From: Brachynemurus nebulosus
Lineage: Eukaryota > Arthropoda > Insecta > Neuroptera > Myrmeleontidae
Direction: 5' to 3'
Assembly (NCBI GenBank): GCA_035578155.1
Contig: JAPWDM010000001.1
Span: 168,613,498-168,677,497, forward strand
DNA: 64,000 nucleotides
In this document: in pieces, positions 13,101 through 24,789 of the stretch
Layout: every line of letters starts with the position of its first letter
How positions within the stretch are numbered: the first letter of the stretch is position 1
Translations under genes and position numbers: made by a program
Notes under the pieces: model-generated
The model's input: the letters and a program-made list of their open reading frames with translations, nothing else
Told to the model about the DNA's origin: nothing
Databases searched by the model: none

Positions 13101-14600
13101 TCGTCGAGTCTGAAAATTTTGGAAAAGACCTTTTTTTAGTCTTATTTTGTCGGTTAGTGAAAATGATATAGTTTCGACAATAAACTATCTTTTTACATCT
13201 TTAGTTTTTTTTTTAGTATGGTTTCTTCTTCAATAAGTTCCTTTGTTTTTTAATTTATTAATTTTTTCTATCTTTGTACGTTATTTGCCTCCCAAATTTT
13301 GCTATTTTAGAGGTAAATCGAATATCCAATATATCTGATTAACACCTAAACTCTTTTTAACTTTTATTTACTCAAAGCACCGTACTTGGAAACACGTTAC
13401 TCTTTTTCCCAAATTATAAAACATATGCTTTAAATTACTGAAAATTGTTGGGTTTTTCACTAGACATGCGGTATACATTAATATCATTTCGTTGAATCTA
13501 TAAATAGATATTATTTGTTGAAAGAATTAAAAAGATTAGATATTTATAAATTTGATTCTATTATAATATTGAATAAAAGTTCACTAAAGATTTCAAATAA
13601 ATCAAATTTTATAGTATCTCTTTAATTCAATATGTAATATAAAAAACTATCGAACTTACAGAAAAATATTAATTAAAAGCGCTTACTCATCTAATCATTA
13701 TTATCATTATTAAAAACCATTTAGTCATTATCAATTAACAAGAACTTAGCCAGGATTACGATAACCAGGATAATGATTCTAAAACACTAGTATAACAAAA
13801 TATAAAAATATTTTTATGAAATACGAGTGATAGTAAAATTTTTATACTAGACACATAAATTAACGTGAGCGCAGACAAAAAAAGACTATTACACAATCTG
13901 CATCGCACAGAAGTTTAAACTTTTTATTTAGAAGGATTTAAATTTCTCTAGTTTACATTTTTTTATTTAACATAAACTTTACCATTTCTTAATTACACTA
14001 ATTAATGAAATGTTATCTTTTAATTACATTAAACTAACTTACCAAGATAGGTACGGTAGGTACTGAGTTAAGTGGCAACTGTTCAGTGTTTACCAACGAC
14101 GTACATATTCACTACCGCAGCTTGTTGTGTAACTAATGCAGATAATCATTGCACTAAATGTAAGAGTGGGCAACCTATAGAACACGAATGGTACACTAAT
14201 GATAAGAAAATAGTGAACGTTTTAGGAAAGCAATACGGAGCATAGCGTAGTCAGTACAAATCTACCTATGTGACTATCCTGCAAATATTACAAGCAAAAT
14301 GCTCAAGAGCATACATTTCCACGTTTTACATTCCATTTGAGTCACAACTATAAGCTACGATGTCTGTTGCAAGCTCACATGATGGTCTATCTAAGACCAT
14401 CGATGGTTTTAACATTGCAATTTATCTTCAACCTATTTAGATGAAAAACAGTTCAAAGAACTAGAACCTATGTACGTAAGTTCTTACGGAACGTTGCAAA
14501 TAAGCGTTTCCCCGCGAATTGCTTGATGTCTCTTGCAAGCCCACATGATGGTCGATTTAGAACGCAGAGCCAAATATAATTGACGAGCCAAAAAAATAAA
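13100..14600. other. No recognisable gene
   Basis: AT-rich sequence. A motif TTGCAAGC-CACATGATGGTC occurs at about 14369 and 14533, 165 bp apart. Nothing else is supported. Confidence 0.5.
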
Positions 14601-14709
14601 AACGTCGCCTCACTTTCTTCGGGCCCCTAATCGAGGCTACGGACCCCCTTTTTAGTCCCGGGCCCCCGGGCAATTCTTCCACCGACCCTACCCTCTCGCC
14701 GGTCCTGCT
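14600..14709 (+). mobile_element. hAT-like right-end fragment
   Basis: A GC-rich block with GGGCCCC and CCGGGCCCCCGGG ending CCCTCTCGCCGGTCCTG. This matches, as a reverse complement, the left end of the intact 198-bp MITE at 35188 (CAGGCCCGACGAGAGGG). No duplication was found next to it. Confidence 0.45.
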
Positions 14710-14904
14710 AAAACGATCAATGATTTCAATATTTCTTTACTTATATTCAACCTCTGTTTCGATTAAAAAGGTCATAAATAAATAAATTCTCATTGAATTT
14801 GAGACCCTATTATAGTCATATTTCCATCATCCAATGGAACTCAAATTTTGCCCACAATTATATTAGTTTGATTAGTAGTTTAATCCACCACAAAATGATA
14901 CTTA

Positions 14905-15357
14905 GGCCCGATTTACATTAACGCTCTGCTCTCACTCCGATGTCACTCCGCTCGAGGTTCGATAAACTATTCTTATACAATAAACAATGAGTGTATTCAC
15001 ATCATCGCTCTGATATCGGTCCGATATCAGTCACGGTTGGCTCTCGCTCCAATGTCAGTCCAATATCAATACCACTCAGGTAATATTTTATCGGAGCGAT
15101 ATCAGACTTGTTATGGCTTGTACCTATAGTGTAAACACTTTTTTGATTCCATTCCACTCCGCTTGCATTCAGTTGTTATGAAAAGTTATTTGTATCGAAC
15201 TGAGACCGAACTGGGAGTGTACCCAGAGCAGCATTGTAATGTCAATAGAGAACGAATAGGTACCAGCATGATATCAGCACTGTAATGTGAACACAACAAG
15301 GGAATCGGAAGCGTAGTGATATCGGAGTGAGAGCGGAGCATTAATGTAAATCGGACC
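14905..15357. mobile_element. PIF/Harbinger-type MITE (TTA duplication)
   Basis: Flanked by TTA at 14902-14904 and 15358-15360. Termini are GGCCCGATTTACATTAACGC and its near-complement ending AATGTAAATCGGACC. A GG(G/C)CC-type terminus with a 3-bp TTA duplication is the PIF/Harbinger signature. Inside, short motifs of the type GATATCGG / CCGATATC recur several times in both orientations. Non-coding. Confidence 0.85.
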
Positions 15358-15431
15358 TTATCCTCCGACAGGCCATTCCCTACAGCGATCTCGATAAACT
15401 CTTTTGACAAAAGTAAATTATTTTTGAAAAT

Positions 15432-15610
15432 AAAAAGACAATTTTTACTTTACCACTTTATTTAAAGTTTTAAAGGTCTGTGACATGTTTCGACCCGTGT
15501 AGCCATTAACGAAACATGTTTTAAATGTCCATACGGGTCGGGCCGAAACATGTCACAGGCATTTAAAACTTTAAATATAGTGGTATTAGTAAAGTAAAAA
15601 TTGTCTTTTT
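15432..15610. repeat. 179-bp hairpin repeat
   Basis: Arms AAAGACAATTTTTACTTTAC and its complement, continuing through TTTAAAGTTTTAAA and CTGTGACATGTTTCG. They close on a short centre around 15510-15525. Possibly a foldback MITE. The text right after it, GGAATACCATAAAGTA-GCTCAAAT, recurs at 32909. Confidence 0.75.
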
Positions 15611-16220
15611 GGAATACCATAAAGTAACGCTCAAATCTATCAAATAAATTATTTTTATAAACAAGGAAAACAAGGGATTTTCGTATTTAAACAAAAAATT
15701 GTAGATAATAACTATTTTAAATTTTTATATATCATTGTATCATCCATTAAGAAAATCTGTGTGTAAAATTTTGACAATTAGAAAACGGAATATCTACTTT
15801 TCCTAACAAACTACATATGTAAATATTAGGTGAACCCAAATGCTTTTGAGTTTTCTTGGTATTAAATTATATGTTTTAATGGAATCCCGTCTGTAATTTT
15901 AAATGCAACAAATAATTACATTTTATCAAAAACTGTCGTAAGTTGATGTACAAGCAACAATTGAGTATACCTCCGTAAACTAATACCTACCTAATGTTTA
16001 TATTCAATTTAGTGTTCCTATGTATTTAGTTTATAACAAAATTGCATACAGTTTTATAATATTAGTTAATAAAATTTTATCCTTAAATATTAATATTTTC
16101 ATAAAATTTTCCTTTGTCTACTTAATTTTGTAAAATTTTTAATCCTTAATTAAATTTAAGTACTAAACACCTGTATCGCGTTGGAATTAAAAATATTAAA
16201 TAAACTAGGAAAACATTTAA

Positions 16221-17102
16221 GGGGAGGTTTACTTGAGAGTCCTTAAAAATTATGTATTTTTCTAGAATTTTTTTCTCAAGAATGGAAGAAAATATCAATT
16301 TCAAATTTTGTGCACATATTTATTAAGTATTAAGCTACAAAATACAAAAAAAAATTTTTTAAGGAAAAATATAAGTGTCCATTTTATAGATAGTGCAGTG
16401 TGACGATCCGAAAATCCAATGCCTTGTTGGTGGACATCCTAGCGCCAGTAATAAGCCACCGAAATCCAAAAACAAAAAAGATTTATAAAATATATGGCAC
16501 CTCTATAATATCAATAAATTGCTGAAAGAAAAAAAAATGGCGGATGTTTGAACTTTTGATTACGATTTTTGTCTTATTTTTCGCTCTTTAAAGTAAATTT
16601 AAAAATAAAAAAAATATTGAAAGTGTATCGAACGTAGATAGAGGTGCCGAAGAATTGAATTATCTTTAAAATAAAAAATTTGAAAAAAAGATCCATCGAA
16701 TAGTTTTTGAGTTATCGTGTCCACCAGTTCCAAAAATGTAGTTCCGAGATATTATAAAATATATATAAAGAAACGTATTTTCAAAATTTTATATTTAATA
16801 CTCATTATTGCGTGAACTACGTTTTTTGAATATTTTTTTTTTTATAGAAATCTGGATTCGGTTACTGTGCAAGAATCTTGTTTTTAAATTATTTTCAGTA
16901 AAATCACTTTGCGAACATATTCTATACATAATTTGCTATCAATTTCGATAAAAAAAATCGATTTTTTTTATCAAATCTCAAGTAAACCTTCCCTTAAATG
17001 AATTTCAGCAAAATCACTTTGGGAACCTATTCTACACATAATTAGCTACCAATTTCTGCAAAAAAATCTATTTTTTTTAACGACTCTCAAGTAAAACTCC
17101 CC
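16221..17102. mobile_element. TTAA-flanked element with duplicated 3' end
   Basis: The left TTAA (16217-16220) is followed by GGGGAGGTTTACTTGAGAG. Two successive right ends follow: one stops at 16993 before TTAA 16994-16997, and a second copy of the last 109 bp or so stops at 17102 before TTAA 17103-17106. The two 3' copies differ by scattered substitutions, so the duplication is not recent. Non-coding interior. Confidence 0.75.
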
Positions 17103-17538
17103 TTAACTGAAATATAATTTTGTAAACACTAATAAAGACTGATAATTAATTGCTTAACTTAATTACAGAAGTGAAATCTTAGCTTGATATGAATGAGACC
17201 AGCATACGCTATATTTTTTCATCCATGAAATTGTACAAAAATTTTTTTCTGGGGATTGGACGCATTTGGCTGGAGAACTCATCCACCAACGTAGATGTTT
17301 CATTCGGAAGTTATCGTACTAGCGTATATACACATATAAATTTATTTATAAAGCAAATGACTCATTTTAAAAATATTGTTTTGTCGCATATAAAAGATGT
17401 AATTTCTACTGTCCTTTTTCAATATATTAGATGGTAGATCTTGTGAGAGATAGCTATATTACGAGTTTCTGTTAAAGGTAAGTTTATGAGAGTGAATCAT
17501 TTGCAGTTGCTATCGGTTTCTCTATATATACATATAAA

Positions 17539-17665
17539 TAAATTTTAGTGGATATTTGTTTTACGTTCTAGAGACTTCAAAACAAATTTCTGTCACAGTA
17601 CCGGGCTCAAGTCTGACCATGATAGCTGCTGTAATAGTTGAATTATACCTCTAGAAAGTCACTAA
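17539..17665 (+). repeat. Dispersed AATTTTAGTGGAT repeat
   Basis: Related to 4729-4862 and 45213-45345 (shared AATTTTAGTG, CTTCAAAACAAATTTCTG, GGGCTCAAGTC and GCTGTAATAG blocks). Upstream at about 17255-17330 is sequence similar to 43800-43915 (GGACGCATTTGGCTGG versus GGACGTGTCTGGCTAA; GTTATCG). The family may therefore extend through the AT or CA/TA run. Confidence 0.65.
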
Positions 17666-18579
17666 AAGCTACTATCTGGTTTGTTTAATAAAGCAAACAT
17701 CCTTACGTATTTTGCATTTTTCAGTAGAAATAAAACGACTCTAAAACATCAGAATTCGTAAATAATTTTTAACAATTTTCAGTTTAGGCAAGAATTTTTC
17801 TGCCGTTTCTGCCAAATGGAGACACATAAAGTAAAAAAACAATAAAAGGCTTTGATAATATCAGGAAAACTAGTAGCTACTTGCAGGCTAATGACAAGTT
17901 ATGAGATAGGAGATATGGTTTGTAGGAGAACGTTGTGACAGTAGGTAGAGTTGGTAAATTTACTATTACGCTTCGTTCAAGATGTGAGATTGGGGGAAAT
18001 CGTTTTTTCTTCAATTTTCTCTTGGTGTTTTTTCTTTTTACGTTTTATTTTTTTCTGTTACGCACTCTGAAAGTCTGAAACCACTGCTGCACTTGTTCCA
18101 TTGTAGTGACGCCAATGACTGCACGTAAACATTATAAAACATTTAAAAAGGAAAATTAAATAAGCATCATAATAATATATTTGTTGACTTTTATTATATT
18201 ATTGTCTCTGTACTAAATTGGTTTTATCTTTTCAAAATATACAAATTTCATTTTAGTGTTTTATAAAATTCTTTCGAATTATATAACACAACCTTGGCCA
18301 AAAGTATTAGGCACCCCCATCAAACACGTGTAACTCATAAATTAATTTAAGAATGACTTATCTGTTTTATAATAGAATGAAAGGCAATACTAAAAGTTAA
18401 TTTTAAACAATAGATAAAGGATTTTAAAGTACCATAAAACACCTGGTCCACAAAACTTGAAATATGAAGTTTCTTCAAAAATAATGTAATTTATTTGTTA
18501 GTCTTTTATTAACTTTCAGGATAACAAGAAGCTGCTAAGTGTTGTTTATTTGTGTAGTAGAGATAGTTTGTAATACGAA

Positions 18580-19058
18580 ATGCCGAAACAACTAGAACTT
18601 AACACAGAAACACGTATAAAAACCCAGATGTTATATGAAGAAGGAAAGACTCAAAAAGAGATTGCTAAATTAGCAAAAGTTTGACGATGTGCAGTGCAAT
18701 TTACCATTAAAAGGTTTGTGGAGACTGGCTCTCACACAAACAAAATGAGAACGGGCAGAAAACGCGCTACTACTGACCACCAGATTAGAAAACTTATCCG
18801 TGACTCACTTAAGGACGGCAAAAAAACTTCTTTGAGCTCGCTGCAGCTTCATCGGAGGACATTGGGAAACCAATTAGTTCTCGAACTATAAGAAGAAGAC
18901 TCACAAAAGCAGACTTAAAAAGCCGCAAAGCCAGGAAGAAGCCTTGGCTCTCCGACAATAACAAGAAGAATCGTGTGGAATGGACTCTAAGACACTAGCA
19001 TTTTTCTGAAGAAGATTGGCCCAATGTGATATGATTCGACGAATCTAATTCGGAGGTG
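18580..19058 (+). pseudogene. Tc1-like transposase, N-terminal half, left arm
   Basis: Starts ATG (MPKQLELNTETRIKTQ) and reads through a helix-turn-helix region (EEGKTQKEIAKLAK), an in-frame TGA after LAKV, then IKRFVETGSHTNKMRTGRKR and LIRDSLKDGKKTS. A frameshift follows within the Leu-Ser stretch, and then KARKKPWLSDNNKKN. It ends around FDESNS, the first catalytic Asp motif of the DDE triad. The paired-like DNA-binding half is therefore present and the rest of the catalytic domain is absent. Confidence 0.85.
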
Positions 19059-19089
19059 AGTTAAATTTTATACCATCGTATTAAACAAT

Positions 19090-19542
19090 GTGATTAGATT
19101 CGCCGGACCATCCCATATTGGTCGAAACTTCTTCAGCCCATTCTAAACGATTTTTCTTGTTGTTGTCGGAGAGCCAAGGTTTCTTCCTGGCTTTGCGGCA
19201 TTTTAAGCCTGCTTCTATGAGTCTTCTTCTTACAGTTCGAGAACTAATTGGTTTCCCAATGTCCTCCGATGAAGCGGCAGCGAGCTCAAAAGAAGTTTTT
19301 TTGCGGTGCTTAAGTGAGTCACGGATAAGTTTGCTAACCTGGCGGTTAATAGTAATGCATTTTTTGCCCATTCTCATTTTGTTTGTGTGACAGCCAGTCT
19401 CCGCGAACCTTTTAATGATAGATTGCACTGCATATCGTCAAACTTTTACTAATTTAGCAGTCTTTATTTGAGTCTTCCCTTCGTCATGTAACATCTGGAT
19501 TTTTGTTCGTGTTTCTGTGTTAAGTTCTCGTTGTTTTAGCAT
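19090..19542 (-). pseudogene. Tc1-like transposase, N-terminal half, right arm
   Basis: Starts ATG (MLKQRELNTETRTKIQ) and has the same in-frame TGA at the same codon as the left arm. It then keeps an open frame from SIIKRFAETGCHTNKM through SRTVRRRLIEAGLKCRKARK to KPWLSDNNKKNRLEWAEEV. The first catalytic motif reads SGESN where Tc1 proteins have SDES, so the Asp appears replaced by Gly. This arm lacks the left arm's frameshift. Confidence 0.85.
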
Positions 19543-20150
19543 TTCGTATTACAAACTGTCTCTACTACACAAATAAACAACACTCAGCAGCTTCTTGTTA
19601 TCTTGAAAGTTAATAAATGACTAACAAATAAGTTACATTATTTTTCAAGAAACTTCATATTTGAAGTTTTGTGGACCAGATGTTTTATGGTACTTTAAAA
19701 TCCTTTATCTATTGTTTAAAATTAACTTCTAGTATTGCCTCTCATTCTATTAAAAATCAGATAAGTCATTCTTAAATTAATTTATGAGTTACACGTGTTT
19801 TATGGGGGTGCCTAATACTTTTGGCCAAGGCTGTATATATTTTGATACAGGAGTAAAATTTAATTTTATATTTTCAGATTTGATAAAACCCTTCAAGTTT
19901 TTATGAATGTAAATAATTATTATCACTTGTTTTATACAGACGTTTTCTGCATACCCATGGGATGTTAAGCTATGCGCCCACGAGCGATATTTGCCACGGT
20001 GACTGTTTTGTCACTATTATCAAGTCTATGTGTTAGTATGGAGATGCGCACACGTAGCGACACGACAACTAGGTGACTCTTTTGTCCGCGGGTACGGTGA
20101 CATGTCCAGGACAAAACTGTCACCATATATCCATTGGTGTCAATACGAGT

Positions 20151-20153
<3 letters not shown>

Positions 20154-20236
<83 letters not shown>
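20154..20236. repeat. (TA)n microsatellite
   Basis: A pure TA run of about 83 bp inside the PIF/Harbinger element, between the left terminus and the transposase relic. Confidence 0.97.
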
Positions 20237-20239
<3 letters not shown>

Positions 20240-20560
20240 TATATTACATATTATTTTGTAGATAAATACAAATATATAATCATTAATATACATAATATAT
20301 TTTATTTGGTTGAAAACTGAATATTGAAAGACTTTAGGCAAATGCCATTTGGCGAAAAAAAATTTAATCTTATGTCCCATCTATTTATTTAAAGTATATA
20401 TACAAAAAGATATTCCTAAATTATATTTAAGTAATCTTCCCAATTACTTGTATAATATTCAATTCGTAATAATTATTAGTTATTAGTTATAATAGAATTA
20501 TATAGCTTCAAGTGGAATAGATAATCTCATATTTGTATTTTCATAGGTTATTGCAGGTCT

Positions 20561-20780
20561 AAAAAAAAAAACTTAATAATTCGTCAAAACTTTTAGTACT
20601 CATCCTAAAATAATGGAAAATTTTTTTCGGATATTTTTGCAATTTTTCATACATGGTGTAAAATTTTCCTCGTAATATTCTATCGCACCAAACAGGATGA
20701 ATCCAGGAATCTTTTTCACTATATTTTTTTATGCGTTTAATAACAAGTGCATTGAGCACAACCGTCTCCTAGAAAGCCAT
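20561..20780 (-). pseudogene. PIF/Harbinger transposase N-terminal fragment
   Basis: From an ATG at 20780 the frame reads MAF, a TAG, and then ETVVLNALVIKRIKKY. After WIHPVWCDRI it continues YTMYEKLQKYPKKIFHYFRM and STKSFDELL. The pattern of a Tyr/Leu-rich helix followed by YP..F..YFRMS...FDELL is characteristic of the N-terminal region of Harbinger/PIF nucleases (the nuclease that pairs with a MADF/Myb-like partner). The DDE domain is missing and the stop at codon 4 would prevent use of this ATG. Confidence 0.85.
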
Positions 20781-21507
20781 GTTTGCAAATATGAAGTATA
20801 AATCATAAATCATCGGCGAGTGTTACTCTCCGTGTGCGCAAACAAAAAATGTTCAGCGACACGACAATGACAAAAACTTTTTTGTCATCGTGACAAATGT
20901 CGCTCGTGGGCGCATAGCTTTACATCCTTCGAGAAAAATATGTCCAAATGTTTTTATTTTTTATTTTATTTTAAAAGTTTAATTTTCTTTCAATCAATTG
21001 TTTATGTGTATTGTGTAAGGGTTTTTGTAGGTCATCAAGGAATAAAAAATTAATTGAAAAAAGTCATTTAATATTGACGCGCAATCGGTTATATATTTAT
21101 TAGGAACACGATTTTAAGCGCAATCTGTTTGTAAAAAATAAAATTGAAATTTCTTTGTTTATAAATTTTATTTTTATTTTTGTAATAACACGGATTATGC
21201 ACCTCAATAAAGCTAACTGTCCTAAAAAAAAAGATTTTAAAAATCCCAAAATACAACTCGGATTCGTGTGTTTTTAACTCATGTATTTTCAATTCCATTT
21301 AAGATTCTTGCAAGTGATTTTACTCACGTATTTTTAAGTTTTTGGTTCCCTCGCGCAATACTTTAATACAGAAAAATAACTATCAGAATAGTTTCACTTC
21401 ATTCGCAAATATTTAAAAAAATAATTTTATTACAAATTTATTCCACTTTCAATTTTCACTTTTTACCTACGATTGAACGGAGGAGGTATATGAGTTTGAG
21501 CTAAGAG

Positions 21508-21508
<1 letters not shown>

Positions 21509-21553
<45 letters not shown>
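21509..21553. repeat. (GT)n microsatellite
   Basis: A GT run of about 45 bp in a dispersed-looking repeat region (21480-22200). The region also has a (TTCG)n stretch at about 21730-21748 and two copies of a CTCGCATATCT(C/T)GAGAACAA block at about 21762 and 22064. Confidence 0.95.
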
Positions 21554-21554
<1 letters not shown>

Positions 21555-22740
21555 TGTTGCCATTTATCTCTAAAACGCCTGAACCAATTTTAACGCGGTT
21601 TTTTTTTAACCTCCCATAGGAAGTTATTGTAATGGGTCCGATTTTACGATTCGCTAATTTTGACATATCTCCACGGTCACTAGAATCCGAATCCATCGTT
21701 TTTAGCGTGATGTCTGTGTGTGCGTTCGTTAGTTCGTTCGTTCGTTCGTGAATTTTTTTCGTCTCGCATATCTCGAGAACAAATGATGATATCAACTCCG
21801 GACTAATTTCATTAGATTCGTAATCAAAAAATGAAGACCGGATAAAGTTTTCAGCAAATTCGGATTAGCGGTTTGCTTTTTGTGGTAAAAAAACGGAATT
21901 AACTTGATTAAGATAACATAGATTATATGGATTTTTACCATAACATTATTATATAATGGCTTAAGAACCTTCCTTGAAGTTAAAAACCAGTATTTTAATT
22001 ATAAAATTAAAAGAAAAAAAAAGAAAAAAAACGAAATAAAAAACTTTTTTTGAAATATATTTTGTCTCGCATATCTTGAGAACAAATGATCTTATCATTT
22101 GTTTGATAAGAGTGGAACTCCCACCCTTAGGTAAAGAAGGCGAAGCCCCCGGTATGGTGCAAGGGGCAAAGCCTCTATCGGGGGCCCAGGGGAGAAGTCG
22201 CCTGAAATGAAAAAAGACTTATTTATGTACAGTAGTCTCTAATCTTTAAGGACACCCAATGAGAAGTTGACAGTGTGGGTAGACCTGTCCCCCAATTTTT
22301 TTTATTTAAGAGCTGGTAATCCAAGGATGATTCTTAGCTAAGTTTGATGAAAATTGGTTCAGCCGTTTCTAGGATATTCTAGGAAATCCAGGATAAAATT
22401 TAAGAGCTGGTAATCCACGGATGGTTCTTAGTTTAGTTTGATGAAAATTGGTTCAGCCGTTTCTAGGATATTCCAGGAAAGTCAGGATCAAAAAATTAAA
22501 TATTTTAGAAATCCATTTTAAATGCTGATGATTTTGCGGGATTTTTTTAAATCAGTTCTAATGAACATCGGTATAGTCATTTCCAGGATATTTCAACATT
22601 TCCAGGATATTCCAGGATTTCCGGGATAAAAATAAATTGAAAAATTTTAACAAGGCACTTCGAAGGCTGGTAACTGCGTGGATTTAAAATATTTTTTTTT
22701 TAAAAACACAACGGAAAACACTAAAAAGTTTCAAATAAAA

Positions 22741-22990
22741 AAGTTTTAAAAACCCACGACGAAAAGTCTAAAAAGTTACAAATTAAAATTCTTGCAATTC
22801 TAAATTTCATTATAATTTAGAATAAGCTAATTTTCATTCGTCGTGTGTGACATTTAACTACAAAATACACGGCAAGACATGTCACACACGGCGAATGAAA
22901 ATTAGCTTATTCTAAATTATAATGAAATTTAGAATTGCAGAAATTTTATTTGTAACTTTTTAGACTTTTCGTCGTGGGTTTTTAAAACTT
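22741..22990. repeat. 250-bp hairpin repeat
   Basis: The left arm starts AAGTTTTAAAAACCCACGAC and the right arm ends with its complement. The arms stay paired for about 110 bp through AAATTTCATTATAATTTAG and CGTGTGTGACAT. The loop is about 20-25 nt around 22855-22878. It resembles the hairpin at 15432 in style and may be a foldback MITE. Non-coding. Confidence 0.85.
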
Positions 22991-24001
22991 ATTTATTTAT
23001 TTATCATGTGTCACTTGACATTTTATCATTTTAAGGTTATTCACTGGGAATGTACATGTGACTTCTGCGTAGATATTTGCATGAGCTTTTGGTGATTGCG
23101 TGATGGTTTTTCTGACTGCTGGTGGTTCACGTGGTTCTTTGGCTGCCACGGAGTGAGGGTGAATGAGAAGTTGAAAATATATGAGTAGATTAGTCTCGAC
23201 AGGTTAAAAATACATAAGTTCGACTGTAGATGAAAAATAGATGTATTTTAGGTATTATTTAGGTGTGTCAATTAAAAATAAGGTATTCTTATGGTTCACG
23301 AGAAAGCGCGAAAAACAAAGGGGACAGCCAAGTTTAAAAAGAAGTGTTTTTGGTAATTAAGTGTTTTCGAACATCGTAATAGAAATTTAACAGAATGAAA
23401 ATTTTAAAAAATATCTCGTAAAATATGTTAAATCACGGGGGCACTGTATATAACGTTAAAAACCATATTACATTTTAACGATAACGTTAAAAATAATACA
23501 CAACGTTTCCACTGTTTGTTGGAACCGTTTGTTTACATTTTATCACGTAACTGAGTAAACAAGTGTCAAACCTCTCTATAACATTTCCAACGCTCCCACT
23601 AAAATAATGATAGTGTAGACAATGTTAATAATATTGTTATACACAGCGCCCCCACTGCTTATTGGATTTTATTATGTATAACTGAACAGAGAAATATGTC
23701 TGTGACATATAATACTTTATAACGTTCCCAGCGTTAAAAACGCTATGGAACGCTTCCACTAAAACTATGATAATGATAGTGTTATGTAAAGGACTTGCGT
23801 AAATGAATGGGAAAATGTCCAACATCTTTATAATGCTCTGACCAGTTCTATAATATTGGTTCTATGAATGTGATATCAGGTTACAATATCAGTTTCTACT
23901 TTGTACATGTATACATAGATAGATAATTAGTTTGCAACATGAAAGAAGGAAAGGTATATAATATTGTAAAGGAAGGAGCATTCTCCAAAATACTGATCAA
24001 C

Positions 24002-24037
24002 CACGGAACAGAGAAAAAATAGTTTCTCTGTTCCGTG
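24002..24037. mobile_element. 36-bp palindromic insertion with perfect 8-bp duplication
   Basis: CACGGAACAGAGAAA, a 6-nt spacer (AAATAG), then TTTCTCTGTTCCGTG: a perfect 15-bp inverted repeat. It is bracketed by TGATCAAC at 23994-24001 and again at 24038-24045. An 8-bp duplication is the hAT length. It looks like two terminal repeats with almost nothing between them. Confidence 0.75.
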
Positions 24038-24445
24038 TGATCAACATATTATTATGAATCTTAACGTGCTTATTATGAATGTCGTCATTTTGTAAATAAA
24101 CAGTAACGGTTTTAATGTAATTAAAACATTTACATTGCTTTTAAAACAATATATTTAGCATATTCTTCTTAAAATTGTGATATATACTTAAAAACATAAG
24201 CAACTAATTAATTATTTTCAATATCTGTTTTATATTTGATTCAATAATCCACTCCTTAAGAATGCTGTTCGAGAATTTTATCAGTTAATTTTTCGAATTC
24301 TTAATTGTCTACTAAATCATTATTAGTCGAATTTTCTCCGAAAAATTAGACTTATACAGTCTATACGATAAGAGCTGCGAGAGGCGAGAGTAGGGGCGCT
24401 ATCCGTTTTCGGACTCGTAGAACACGAATATGTAGAAAAAAAATG

Positions 24446-24446
<1 letters not shown>

Positions 24447-24514
<68 letters not shown>

Positions 24515-24535
24515 TATATATATATATATATATGA

Positions 24536-24602
<67 letters not shown>
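24447..24602. repeat. (TA)n microsatellite
   Basis: A compound TA run of about 156 bp with a few GA interruptions. Confidence 0.97.
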
Positions 24603-24605
<3 letters not shown>

Positions 24606-24789
24606 CCGCCACCTTTTAATTTGTGTAGGGCCCCCTATGGAAGTTAAGAGATAAAATTTGGTAAATGGGGCTCATTTTCGAGGCACCTCATATTATCAAA
24701 GTGGGGTCAAATTTTGGGCAAATTTTTTTTCTGACCCGACCTTTAAGGGGGTGGTGGGGGGCGGAAAAGCAATAAAACTTTTCCAAACC

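Larger units (their letters stand above)
18289..19833. mobile_element. Palindromic Tc1-like element of two 5' halves
   Basis: Ends carry CTTGGCCAAAAGTATTAGGC, with TA at 19834-19835 on the right and a degraded flank on the left. The whole element is a head-to-head arrangement. Bases 18289 to about 19060 are the terminal repeat plus the first half of a Tc1 transposase gene; about 19081-19833 is the same segment inverted. Neither half has the second part of the DDE domain. With two 5' ends it could still be moved in trans by an intact relative. Confidence 0.9.
19968..20919 (-). mobile_element. PIF/Harbinger element, internally deleted
   Basis: Flanked by TTA at 19965-19967 and 20920-20922. Termini AGCTATGCGCCCACGAGCGA and its complement (TCGCTCGTGGGCGCATAGCT) are nearly perfect. 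GTGAC and GTCAC words recur subterminally near both ends. A minus-strand N-terminal transposase relic and a long TA run lie inside. Confidence 0.9.

Noticed and set aside
12985..14709. A single hAT-like element of about 1.7 kb joining the two end-like fragments
   Set aside because: The 8-bp flanks differ (GAAATAGA versus CTAAAACG), so a common origin is not supported.
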